Origin: Pseudomonadota bacterium
GTDB lineage: Bacteria; Pseudomonadota; Alphaproteobacteria; Rhizobiales; Xanthobacteraceae
Assembly (NCBI GenBank): GCA_023392205.1
Contig: JAEVZN010000576.1
Coordinates: 1 to 12,049 of the forward strand
DNA: 12,049 nucleotides
Reading direction: 5' to 3'
A program made the translations under genes and the position numbers. Positions 1-6,791 of the stretch are shown here, one piece after another. Numbering within the stretch: the stretch's first letter is position 1; every line of letters begins with the position of its first letter. The notes beneath the pieces were generated by a model that was not told the DNA's origin, ran no database searches, and saw nothing but the letters and a program-made list of their open reading frames with translations.

Positions 1-841
1 CCGCCAGATGATCGGCTGGCCCGATGCCGGACAATAGCAGCAGCTGCACAGATCCAATCGCGCCGGCCGACAGGATCACTTCGCCATGGCACGTCGCAAA
101 CTTGCTCTGGTCATTCTGACGGAAGCGAATGCCGGTTGCGCGTTTGCCCTCGAATGCGATCTTCTCGACCAGACAACCGGTCTCGATCCGCAGATTGGCG
201 CGGTGCATGACGGGCCGGAGGAATCCGCGCGCGGCCGACCAGCGGCGGCCCATCTTCTGGTTGACGTGAAAATAGCCGCAACCCTCATTGTCGCCGGTGT
301 TGAAATCTTCGGTCTTCGGGATGCCGTATTGCGCCGCTGCCTCGCGAAAGGCATCGGTGATGTCCCAGCGCAGCCGCGGATATTCCACGCGCCACTCGCC
401 GCCTTTGCCGTGATGCTCGCTGTCTGCCAGAAAGTGATCGAGCTGTCGGCGGAAGAGCGGCTTCACGTCGTCCCAGCCCCAGCCGGTCAGCCCCAATTGC
501 CGCCAGTGATCGTAATCGCCTGACTGCCCGCGCATATAGATCATGGCGTTGATGGCGGACGAACCGCCGAGCACCTTGCCGCGCGGATAAGCGAGGCTGC
601 GTCCGTTCAGCCCCGGCACCGGCTCGGTGCGGTACATCCAGTCGGCGCGCGGATTGCCGATGGCGAACAGATAGCCGACCGGAATGTGAAACCAGATCCA
701 GTTGTCGCGGCCGCCGGCTTCCAGCAGCAGGACGCGCTTTGTGGGGTCGGCCGACAGCCTGTTGGCCAATACGCAGCCCGCCGAGCCCGCGCCGGCGATG
801 ATGTAGTCGTAGTCCCCATCGATCGGCGCGGCGTCGTCCAT
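1..841 (-). CDS. GMC-family FAD-dependent oxidoreductase (choline/alcohol dehydrogenase-like), C-terminus beyond the window
   Basis: The first 280 codons of a leftward gene are present; it runs off the left edge without a stop. GMC enzymes are usually about 530-550 residues, so roughly half is seen. Near the N-terminus is a dinucleotide-binding motif, DYIIAGAGSAGCVLANRLS (about residues 12-30), then the FAD-contacting LLLEAGG. The first GMC signature appears as PRGKVLGGSSAINAM (about residues 87-101). The second appears near the edge as GAIGSVQLLLLSGIG, with V where proline is common. The ATG at 841 is preceded by AGGGGG at short spacing. Members oxidise alcohols, choline or polyols with FAD. 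The substrate-defining C-terminal half and the catalytic His pair are outside the window, so betA cannot be claimed. It is divergent from modA. Confidence 0.9.
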   Translation of the reverse strand, partial: MDDAAPIDGDYDYIIAGAGSAGCVLANRLSADPTKRVLLLEAGGRDNWIWFHIPVGYLFAIGNPRADWMYRTEPVPGLNGRSLAYPRGKVLGGSSAINAMIYMRGQSGDYDHWRQLGLTGWGWDDVKPLFRRQLDHFLADSEHHGKGGEWRVEYPRLRWDITDAFREAAAQYGIPKTEDFNTGDNEGCGYFHVNQKMGRRWSAARGFLRPVMHRANLRIETGCLVEKIAFEGKRATGIRFRQNDQSKFATCHGEVILSAGAIGSVQLLLLSGIGPADHLA

Positions 842-1082
842 CGAATCCCCCTGACGAACCTGTATCTGGCGATCTTGTCTGATTCTGCGCCTGGCTCGTT
901 TCGCGGTCGATCTTGTCAAATACAGGGAGATTGCTAAAGTCAGGAGGCGATCCGGACGGCGCTGCGCGCGCCCCGGCTTTACGGAACGGCGGTTCCGGAC
1001 CTCGTCGCATCTCGTACTCGATCCCGTTGCCAGACCCGAGCGCGCTCGATCGCTGCCGGATTGGCGCGTCCGGAGAACCGCC
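842..1082. promoter_or_regulatory. Divergent intergenic region between the GMC gene and modA, with a repeat cluster
   Basis: This 241-bp gap must hold promoters for both divergent genes. It contains a 10-bp direct repeat, CGATCTTGTC, at 870-879 and 908-917 (38-bp period). This is flanked by the inverted repeat CCTGTAT (859-865) and ATACAGG (920-926). A perfect TTGACA lies on the minus strand at 919-914, but no convincing -10 box follows it. GGAG at 1072-1075 is the modA ribosome-binding site, 7 nt before the ATG. I see no convincing ModE-type Mo-box (TATAT half-sites). Regulatory function is inference. Confidence 0.35.
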
Positions 1083-1883
1083 ATGCTGAGACGTTCCTTC
1101 AACGCCACCCTCGCCGCTGCCATTATTGCAGTGGCGGGCTGGCTCCCGTCCGGAGATGCCGCTGCCCAGAACAAGAGCATTACCGTATTCGCTGCGGCTT
1201 CGATGAAAAATGCGGTCGATGACGTGAACAAAGCGTTCAGCGAGGCGAGCGGCGTCACAGTTATCGCAAGCTACGCAGCAAGCTCTGCACTCGCGCGCCA
1301 GATCGAGAGCGGGGCGCCCGCGGACATTTTCGTTTCCGCCGATCTGAAATGGATGGACTATCTCGGTGGGAAAAAGGCAATCAGCGCCGATACCCGTATC
1401 AATCTTCTCGGTAACAAGCTGGTGCTCATCGCATCCAAAGATTCGAAGATTGGCGATGTCGAGATCGGACCAGGCTTCGACCTTGCCGGGCTGGCTGGCG
1501 ACGGTCGTATCGCCACCGGCGATGTGAAAGCCGTGCCGGTCGGGCTTTATGCAAAAGCAGCGCTCGAGAAGCTTGGGTCATGGGCCAGTGCGGAACCAAA
1601 ATTTGCAATGTCCGACAATGTACGCGCCGCTCTCATGCTTGTATCGCGGGGGGAAGCTGCGCTTGGCATCGTGTACGAAACCGATGCCAAGGTCGATCCG
1701 GACGTGAAGATTGTCGGCACATTCCCGGACGGGTCGCATCCGCCGATCATCTATCCGGTCGCTGCCACTGCGAATGCAAAAGCCGATGCCGGAGCGTATC
1801 TCGGCTTCCTGCGTGGCGAGGCGGCTCGTCGGATTTTTGAGGCATACGGTTTCACAATGCTTGCCGCCAAGCCGTCGATATGA
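1083..1883 (+). CDS. modA: ModA, periplasmic molybdate-binding protein of the Mo ABC importer
   Basis: This 266-residue protein captures molybdate (and probably tungstate) in the periplasm for ModBC. A Sec signal peptide covers about residues 1-29: RR near the start, a hydrophobic core, and a cut near DAAAQ. The mature protein begins with the family hallmark ITVFAAASMKNAVDDV. Candidate oxyanion-binding residues are Ser40 in AAAS, Ser67/68 in YAASSALARQI, Val180 in SDNVRAAL and Tyr198 in GIVYETDA, matching the known E. coli ModA ligand set in order and spacing. VPVGLYAKAAL is also typical. The length is normal for the family. The ATG follows GGAG by 7 nt. It heads modABC, with modB 29 nt downstream. 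Confidence 0.97.
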   Translation: MLRRSFNATLAAAIIAVAGWLPSGDAAAQNKSITVFAAASMKNAVDDVNKAFSEASGVTVIASYAASSALARQIESGAPADIFVSADLKWMDYLGGKKAISADTRINLLGNKLVLIASKDSKIGDVEIGPGFDLAGLAGDGRIATGDVKAVPVGLYAKAALEKLGSWASAEPKFAMSDNVRAALMLVSRGEAALGIVYETDAKVDPDVKIVGTFPDGSHPPIIYPVAATANAKADAGAYLGFLRGEAARRIFEAYGFTMLAAKPSI

Positions 1884-1912
1884 CCCGAGGGCGCTAACGC
1901 AAGTCTTGCAAC

Positions 1913-2608
1913 GTGTTCGACCTTACACCTGATGAATGGACGGCGATCCGGCTTTCGCTGCGGATCGCTTTCGTCGCGACGCTTGTTGCGCTGCCATTCG
2001 GTATCGCGGTGGCGTGGGTGCTGGCACGCAAGCAATTTCCCGGCAAGGCCTTGCTTGACGGACTGATCGTGCTGCCGCTGGTGCTGCCGCCGGTCGTTAC
2101 CGGTTATCTGTTGCTGATCTCGTTCGGGCGGCGCGGGCCGATTGGCAGTTTTCTCGCCGACAATTTCGGCATCGTGTTCTCCTTCCGCTGGACGGGTGCC
2201 GCCCTGGCTTGCGGGATCATGGCCTTTCCGCTGCTGGTCCGTCCGATCCGGCTGTCATTTGAAGCCATCGACCGCAAGCTGGAAGATGCCGCCGCAACCC
2301 TGGGCGCGAGTGCATTCCGGCGCTTCATGACCGTGACGCTGCCGCTGGCGTTTCCCGGAATCATTGCCGGGGCCATTCTCAGTTTTGCAAAGGCGCTGGG
2401 TGAATTCGGCGCGACGATCACATTCGTGTCCAACATTCCCGGAGAAACGCAGACGATATCCGCCGCAATCTATACCTACACGCAGATCCCCGGTGCCGAT
2501 GCGGCGGCACTCCGGCTGGTCGTCGTGGCGATCGTCATTGCCATGGCCGCACTTCTCGCGTCCGAGATCCTCGCGCGGCGTGCCATGCGCAGAATTCACG
2601 GGGAATGA
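1913..2608 (+). CDS. modB: ModB, molybdate ABC transporter permease
   Basis: This 231-residue inner-membrane permease forms the molybdate channel with ModC. About five hydrophobic segments are visible, roughly at residues 15-37, 46-70, 85-105, 133-158 and 195-217. The cytoplasmic EAA loop that docks the ATPase reads EDAAATLGASAFRRFMTVTLP, followed by GEFGATITF and IPGETQT, all typical of ModB. The start is GTG at 1913: an in-frame TAA at 1895-1897 blocks extension upstream and no in-frame ATG lies nearby. No good Shine-Dalgarno precedes it, so translation may be weak or coupled to modA. The stop overlaps the modC start as ATGA (2605-2608). Confidence 0.96.
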   Translation: MFDLTPDEWTAIRLSLRIAFVATLVALPFGIAVAWVLARKQFPGKALLDGLIVLPLVLPPVVTGYLLLISFGRRGPIGSFLADNFGIVFSFRWTGAALACGIMAFPLLVRPIRLSFEAIDRKLEDAAATLGASAFRRFMTVTLPLAFPGIIAGAILSFAKALGEFGATITFVSNIPGETQTISAAIYTYTQIPGADAAALRLVVVAIVIAMAALLASEILARRAMRRIHGE

Positions 2609-3297
2609 ACGTGCTGCAGATCGATGTCGAGAAGCGTTTTGACGGCATCCACCTCGCTTTCGCGTTTGAAAGCGAAGGACCGGTGACCGGTCTGTTCGGA
2701 CCGTCCGGGGCGGGCAAAACCACCTTGGTCAGCATGATTGCCGGTCTGGTGCGTCCGGCAGCGGGTCGCATTGCAATCGACGGCGTCACGCTGTTCGACA
2801 GCACCCGTGCGATAGACGTACCGGTGCATCTGCGCCGGATCGGCTATGTCTTTCAGGAAGGCCGCCTGTTCCCGCATATGAGCGTATCGGAGAATCTCGA
2901 TTACGGCCGGCGCATGCTGAAACTCCCGCACGACGTTCCGGAATTCCGGCGGATCGTAACCATGCTCGATATCGAGCCGCTGCTGTCGCGCAGGCCGGGC
3001 AAGCTGTCCGGCGGCGAGCGCCAGCGCGTCGCCATCGGCCGCGCGCTGATGAGCAGGCCGCAATTGCTCTTGCTGGACGAGCCTCTGGCCGCGCTCGATC
3101 CGGTGCGCAAGAGCGAGATCATGCCCTATCTGTTGCGGTTGCGGGACGAGGCCGCGATTCCCATGATCTATGTCAGCCATTATGCGCGTGAGTTGAAGCG
3201 GATCGCCAATGTCATCGTCCGGCTGCAGGACGGCAAGGTGGCGAGCATCGGCGGCATCGAAATCCTCGGTGCAGCGGACGAGGCCGCTTTCGTCTAG
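2605..3297 (+). CDS. modC: ModC, molybdate ABC transporter ATPase lacking the C-terminal TOBE/MOP domain
   Basis: This 230-residue ATPase energises molybdate import. The nucleotide-binding domain is complete: Walker A GPSGAGKTT (32-40), Q-loop at Gln84 in YVFQEGRLFPH, signature LSGGERQRVAIGRAL (134-148), Walker B LLLLDEP (154-160) with LAALD, and switch His192 in YVSHYARE. The VFQEGRLFPHMSV stretch is characteristic of ModC. E. coli ModC is about 350 residues because a TOBE/MOP oxyanion-binding region follows the ATPase; here the protein ends soon after LQDGKVASIGG. The next gene starts 9 nt later, so the domain is absent rather than frameshifted away. ATGA overlap with modB indicates coupled translation. 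Confidence 0.95.
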   Translation: MNVLQIDVEKRFDGIHLAFAFESEGPVTGLFGPSGAGKTTLVSMIAGLVRPAAGRIAIDGVTLFDSTRAIDVPVHLRRIGYVFQEGRLFPHMSVSENLDYGRRMLKLPHDVPEFRRIVTMLDIEPLLSRRPGKLSGGERQRVAIGRALMSRPQLLLLDEPLAALDPVRKSEIMPYLLRLRDEAAIPMIYVSHYARELKRIANVIVRLQDGKVASIGGIEILGAADEAAFV

Positions 3298-3306
3298 GAT
3301 GCCACC

Positions 3307-4131
3307 ATGTTTCCCCCGCAGCGCATCGTCTGTCTGACCGAGGAAACCGTGGAGACGCTCTATCTCCTCGGCGAAGACGCGCGCATTGTCGGGGTGTCCG
3401 GCTATGCCGTGCGGCCCGCCCGCGTGCGCAAGGAAAAGCCGCGCGTCTCCGCCTTCATCTCAGCCGATGTGCCGAAGATCATGGCGCTCGCGCCCGATCT
3501 CGTGCTGGCCTTCTCCGACCTGCAGGCCGATATCGTGGCGCAGCTCGTGCGCGCGGGCGTCGCGGTGCATGTCTTCAATCACCGCGACATTGCCGGCATC
3601 TTCGCGATGATCCGTATGCTGGGCGCGCTGGTCGATGCTTCGGACAAGGCCGACGCGCTCACGACAGAGTTGCAGGCGCATGTGGAGACTGTCCGGACTG
3701 CATCCGCGGCGCTTCCATCCAGACCGCGCGTCTATTTCGAGGAATGGGACGAGCCGATGATTTCCGGAATCCGCTGGGTGTCGGAACTGATCGGAATTGC
3801 GGGCGGCGTGGATATTTTCCCGGAGCTGTCGCAGAAAAAATCCGCGCCCGAACGCATCGTCACGCCTTGGCACGTGATTGCAGCCGCGCCGGACATTGTC
3901 ATCGGATCGTGGTGCGGCAAGAAATTCGTGCCGGAGAAATTTCGCGCGCGTCCGGGCTTCGACGCGATCCCGGCGGTGCGCAACAATTTCCTGCGCGAGA
4001 TCAAGTCGCCGCTGATCCTGCAACCGGGTCCGGCGGCGCTCACCGATGGGCTGGATGCCGTCGCGACCATTGTGCGCGAATGGTGCGCGGCTCAGAGCGC
4101 GGGCAGCCGCGCGATCTCGGCGGCCAGATAG
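3307..4131 (+). CDS. BtuF/FecB-fold ligand-binding protein without a signal peptide ('cobalamin-binding protein' type)
   Basis: This 274-residue protein resembles the solute-binding proteins of B12 and ferric-chelate importers. It opens RIVCLTEETVETLYLLGE, continues with a pattern like IMALAPDLVLAFSDLQADIV, and includes WDEPMISGIRWVSELIGIAGG, IVIGSWCGKKF and LILQPGPAALTDGLDA. The N-terminus MFPPQRIVCL enters the fold directly, with no signal sequence or lipobox. No longer start exists, because the modC TAG at 3295-3297 is in the same frame four codons upstream. AGGA (3296-3299) lies 7 nt before the ATG. It is therefore probably cytoplasmic and co-transcribed with modABC. From memory, similar signal-less proteins occur in other alphaproteobacteria. 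The ligand is unknown; corrinoid or metal chelate is possible. Confidence 0.85.
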   Translation: MFPPQRIVCLTEETVETLYLLGEDARIVGVSGYAVRPARVRKEKPRVSAFISADVPKIMALAPDLVLAFSDLQADIVAQLVRAGVAVHVFNHRDIAGIFAMIRMLGALVDASDKADALTTELQAHVETVRTASAALPSRPRVYFEEWDEPMISGIRWVSELIGIAGGVDIFPELSQKKSAPERIVTPWHVIAAAPDIVIGSWCGKKFVPEKFRARPGFDAIPAVRNNFLREIKSPLILQPGPAALTDGLDAVATIVREWCAAQSAGSRAISAAR

Positions 4132-4967
4132 TCGAAAGCGGCGACCAGGGCCGGCCCCCCGCACATCGTGAAGCGAGTCGGCAACGCGACCCGTCGTTCC
4201 GGCGGATACAGCTCCTGCAAGGCCGGATGCAGCAGAAACAATGCGCCCTGGTCGCTGGCGGCGCGCGGCGGGTCTTTCAGGAACACGAAATCGGGTTTGA
4301 GCAGCAGCAACCGTTCCAGCGGGATGAAGCCGCCATAGCCCGCCGGTGCATCTGCAGGCGGCTTCAGGCCGGCTTCTGCAAGCAGCGTGGCGGCGAGGCT
4401 GTCCGGTCCCTGCGTATAGCCGCCGCGTTCGACCACCAGGGCCGTCGCGCCATCGCGCCTCGCATGCTGCGCCAGGAGGTCGCGCGCGCGGTCGAGATCG
4501 GCGACCAGGGCCTCCCCCCTCTGCGGATGACCGAGCAATGCCGCGATATCGCGAATCTGTTGCCGCGCGGATTCGAGATCGCTCACGAACCCGGCTTCCT
4601 CTACACGCAAGCCTTGCGATTGCAGCAACCTTCGGGTCATCGACCGGTCGTTCGGGCCGATCAGGACCAGATCCGGCTGCAGCGCGATGGTCGCCTCCGC
4701 CTGCCAGTCGAGCCGGCGGAATGCGCGCGCCTTTTCGGCCATGACCGACAGCGCCGGATCGGCGGCATAGGGCGAGAGCCCGGATATCTGGTCGGGATCG
4801 GCCAGAGCCAGAACGAGCTGATCGGCGCAGAGATTGAACGACACGACCTTGCGCGGGCTCTTGTCTTCTCCGGACCACGCGATGCCGGACGACATGAGGA
4901 TGCCCAACAGCGCGGATATCGCGGCATGTCGCAGCCTTGGTGCATCTGTTGGCAGGAGCCTTCGCAT
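4092..4967 (-). CDS. Periplasmic binding protein of a FecB/BtuF-type ABC importer (cobalamin or iron-chelate)
   Basis: This 291-residue protein probably delivers ligand to the permease encoded divergently next door. A signal peptide is clear: MRRLLPTDAPRLRHA, then a hydrophobic stretch AAISALLGILMSSGIAW, with a cut near residues 31-33. The mature part has the COG0614-type opening RKVVSFNLCADQLVLALADP, then ATIALQPDLVLIGP and, near the end, FTMCGGPALVAAFDYLA. The open frame extends far upstream to 5510, but that portion is antisense to the permease gene. The ATG at 4967 gives a proper signal peptide. A weak GGGA lies about 9 nt upstream. The last 40 bp overlap the convergent binding-protein gene. 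Cobalamin, haem or a siderophore could be the substrate. Confidence 0.87.
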   Translation of the reverse strand: MRRLLPTDAPRLRHAAISALLGILMSSGIAWSGEDKSPRKVVSFNLCADQLVLALADPDQISGLSPYAADPALSVMAEKARAFRRLDWQAEATIALQPDLVLIGPNDRSMTRRLLQSQGLRVEEAGFVSDLESARQQIRDIAALLGHPQRGEALVADLDRARDLLAQHARRDGATALVVERGGYTQGPDSLAATLLAEAGLKPPADAPAGYGGFIPLERLLLLKPDFVFLKDPPRAASDQGALFLLHPALQELYPPERRVALPTRFTMCGGPALVAAFDYLAAEIARLPAL

Positions 4968-4977
4968 ATGCGCATAT
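4966..4977. promoter_or_regulatory. 12-bp perfect palindrome at the divergent start region
   Basis: ATATGCGCATAT is a perfect palindrome; it also contains GCATAT as a direct repeat (4964-4969 and 4972-4977). It overlaps the start codon of the leftward binding-protein gene (4967-4965) and lies 21 bp before the permease ATG at 4999. The start codons are only 31 bp apart, so any shared control site must sit about here. An operator role is inference. Confidence 0.3.
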
Positions 4978-4998
4978 CCCGGTCCGGCGGAAGGCGGC

Positions 4999-6012
4999 AT
5001 GCAAGCGATAAACAAAACTGGCTGGCGGCTCAATGCGGCGCTGGCCTTTCTGGTCATCGTGTTGACGATCGCATCGCTGACAGTCGGCCCGGCCGGCATT
5101 TCGCCCTTGCGCGCCCTGCAGGCGCTCTGGAGCGGCGAGGGGATTGCCGGGATTATTGTCCGAGAGATCCGGCTGCCGCGCGCTTTGCTGGCGGCATTGA
5201 TCGGCGCCACGCTCGGATTGTCGGGCGCGGCCTTGCAGGGGCTGTTTCGTAATCCGCTGGCTGAACCGGCTTTGTTCGGCGCGCCGCAGGCTGCGGCTGC
5301 GGCATCCTCCTTCGTCATCGCATTCGGCTTTGCGTCGGCAACCTCGCTTGTCGTCCCGGTCGCGGGAATATTCGGCGCATTGGTATCGGTCGGCGCGCTG
5401 GTGCTGATCGCGGGACGGCGGACCAGTCTTACCGTGGTGCTGCTGGCGGGTCTGGCCCTGGCGAGTTTCGCCGGCGCCATGACGGCGCTTATTCTCAATC
5501 TGGCGCCCAATCCCTTTATCGCGCTGGAAGTGGCGTTCTGGTTGCTCGGCTCGCTGGAAGACCGATCGCGCGATCACCTGTTCATCGCAGCCCCGTTCAT
5601 GCTGGTGGGCTGGGGTGTGCTGTTCTCGCAGGCGCGCGCCTTCAGGGCGCTGACGCTGGGCGAGGACGCAGCCCGTTCGCTCGGTGTCAATGTCCAGCGG
5701 ACACGGCTTGCCGTGGTCGGCGGCACGGCACTCGGCGTGGGGGCGGCGGTGGCCGTGGCTGGCTCCATCGGATTTGTCGGCCTCGTCGCGCCGCAACTGG
5801 TGCCCCGGGTTGTGCGCTCCGCTCCGGCCAAGGTCATGCGCCCGGGCGCGCTGGCCGGTGCGGCCTTGCTGCTCGCCGCCGATATCGCGGTGCGCATCGT
5901 TCCCGCCGCCATCGAGATCAAGGTGGGTGTGGTCACGGCCCTGATCGGCGTGCCGTTCTTCCTCGTGATGATCTTCCGCGAGCGGCGTGTCCTCGAAGGG
6001 GAGCCGTCATGA
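4999..6012 (+). CDS. FecCD/BtuC-family ABC permease
   Basis: This 337-residue, highly hydrophobic inner-membrane protein belongs to the type-II importer permeases (B12, haem, siderophore), with about 9-10 membrane segments. Family motifs are REIRLPRALLAALIGATLG, then SGAALQGLFRNPLAEPALFG near residue 75, and LTLGEDAARSLGV, the coupling region for the ATPase. The conserved GxIxFVGLxxPH motif appears as GSIGFVGLVAPQL, with Gln in place of the usual His. The ATG at 4999 follows AAGG at short spacing. Upstream extension to 4834 is open but would add a non-family tail antisense to the binding-protein gene. It overlaps the ATPase gene as ATGA (6009-6012). It is BtuC-like, but the substrate is unproven. 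Confidence 0.9.
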   Translation: MQAINKTGWRLNAALAFLVIVLTIASLTVGPAGISPLRALQALWSGEGIAGIIVREIRLPRALLAALIGATLGLSGAALQGLFRNPLAEPALFGAPQAAAAASSFVIAFGFASATSLVVPVAGIFGALVSVGALVLIAGRRTSLTVVLLAGLALASFAGAMTALILNLAPNPFIALEVAFWLLGSLEDRSRDHLFIAAPFMLVGWGVLFSQARAFRALTLGEDAARSLGVNVQRTRLAVVGGTALGVGAAVAVAGSIGFVGLVAPQLVPRVVRSAPAKVMRPGALAGAALLLAADIAVRIVPAAIEIKVGVVTALIGVPFFLVMIFRERRVLEGEPS

Positions 6013-6785
6013 GCGGGCCGCTCTTCGAAGCGCGTGACCTGTCGGTACGTCTCGGCGCGAGGCGTATTGTCGAACAGGCCAATGTCAGCCTTGCGGCCGG
6101 TGAACTGGTCCTGCTGGTCGGACCCAACGGGGCGGGCAAGACCACTCTGATCAAGGCCATGGCCGGCCTCATTCCCGCCGATGGAACGATCAGGATGGCC
6201 GGCGAAGATCTTGCGGCCATGCCGGCGCGCGTGCGGGCGCGTCGTCTGGCCTATCTCCCGCAGGGGCACGATTTCTCCTGGCCGCTGCCGGTCGCGGAGA
6301 TCGTGGCGCTCGGCCGTCATCCGCATGGCGATCCATTTGCGCGGATCTCGGCGGAAGATCGCGCTGCCGTGAGCCGGGCGCTGGACGCGACCGGCGTCAT
6401 GGCATTCGCGGATCGTCCGGTGACCATGCTGTCGGGCGGAGAGCGTGCCCGAGTCGCGCTGGCGCGGGTGCTGGCGACGCAGCCGCAAGTGCTTCTCGCC
6501 GACGAGCCGACCATGTCGCTCGATCCGCGTCACCAGTTCGTGGTCATGGACCTGTTGCGGCAGGTGGCGAAAGACGGCGGCGCGGTGCTCGCGGTGGTGC
6601 ACGATCTGGCGCTGGCGGCGCGCTATGCCGATCGTGTTCTGGTCCTCGATCGGGGACGGATCGTTGCGGATGCCCCGCCCGATATTGCACTCAGTCGCGA
6701 ACGCATTGCGCAGACTTTCGGCGTGGCAGCCGATGTGGTCGAGGTCGATTCGGTGGCATTGCCGATCGTGCGCGGCCCGATCTGA
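6009..6785 (+). CDS. BtuD/FecE-type ABC importer ATPase
   Basis: This 258-residue ATPase pairs with the upstream permease. Visible elements are Walker A GPNGAGKTT (38-46), Q-loop Gln85 in AYLPQGHDFSWP, LSGGERARVALARVL (141-155), Walker B VLLADEP (161-167) and switch His198 in VVHDLALAARYAD. The LPQ, VVHDLALA and the C-terminal AQTFGVAADVVEV tail are typical of the Fe-chelate/cobalamin ATPase group rather than the ModC group. Walker B has Ala before Asp and the D-loop reads MSLD rather than SALD, both tolerated. Translation is coupled to the permease by ATGA. The stop lies 6 bp from the convergent stop of the antiporter gene, leaving no room for a terminator between them. Confidence 0.91.
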   Translation: MSGPLFEARDLSVRLGARRIVEQANVSLAAGELVLLVGPNGAGKTTLIKAMAGLIPADGTIRMAGEDLAAMPARVRARRLAYLPQGHDFSWPLPVAEIVALGRHPHGDPFARISAEDRAAVSRALDATGVMAFADRPVTMLSGGERARVALARVLATQPQVLLADEPTMSLDPRHQFVVMDLLRQVAKDGGAVLAVVHDLALAARYADRVLVLDRGRIVADAPPDIALSRERIAQTFGVAADVVEVDSVALPIVRGPI

Positions 6786-6791
6786 AAACGC

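Noticed and set aside
937..946. AAGTCAGGAG resembles the first half of a cobalamin-riboswitch B12 box, which would fit the B12-like importer
   Set aside because: The second half of the box does not match, no upstream riboswitch core motif such as GCCACTG was found, and the site precedes modA rather than the BtuCD-like genes.
842..1082. ModE Mo-box upstream of modA
   Set aside because: No paired TATAT-type half-sites with suitable spacing were found by eye.
4834..4998. Upstream extension of the permease gene
   Set aside because: The added residues do not resemble the family and overlap the opposite binding-protein signal-peptide region; the ATG at 4999 has AAGG upstream.
3744..5252. Long plus-strand open frame (about 500 codons)
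   Set aside because: It crosses two oppositely oriented real genes and their boundaries, and has low-complexity Arg-rich content without a domain.
4968..5510. Upstream extension of the leftward binding-protein gene
   Set aside because: The extension lies antisense to the permease gene and would bury the signal peptide in the middle of the protein.
3460..5796. Very long open frame on the minus strand (over 770 codons)
   Set aside because: It is antisense or out of frame to well-supported genes, its product is rich in Arg/Gly/Gln with no recognisable motif, and such frames are expected in GC-rich coding DNA.
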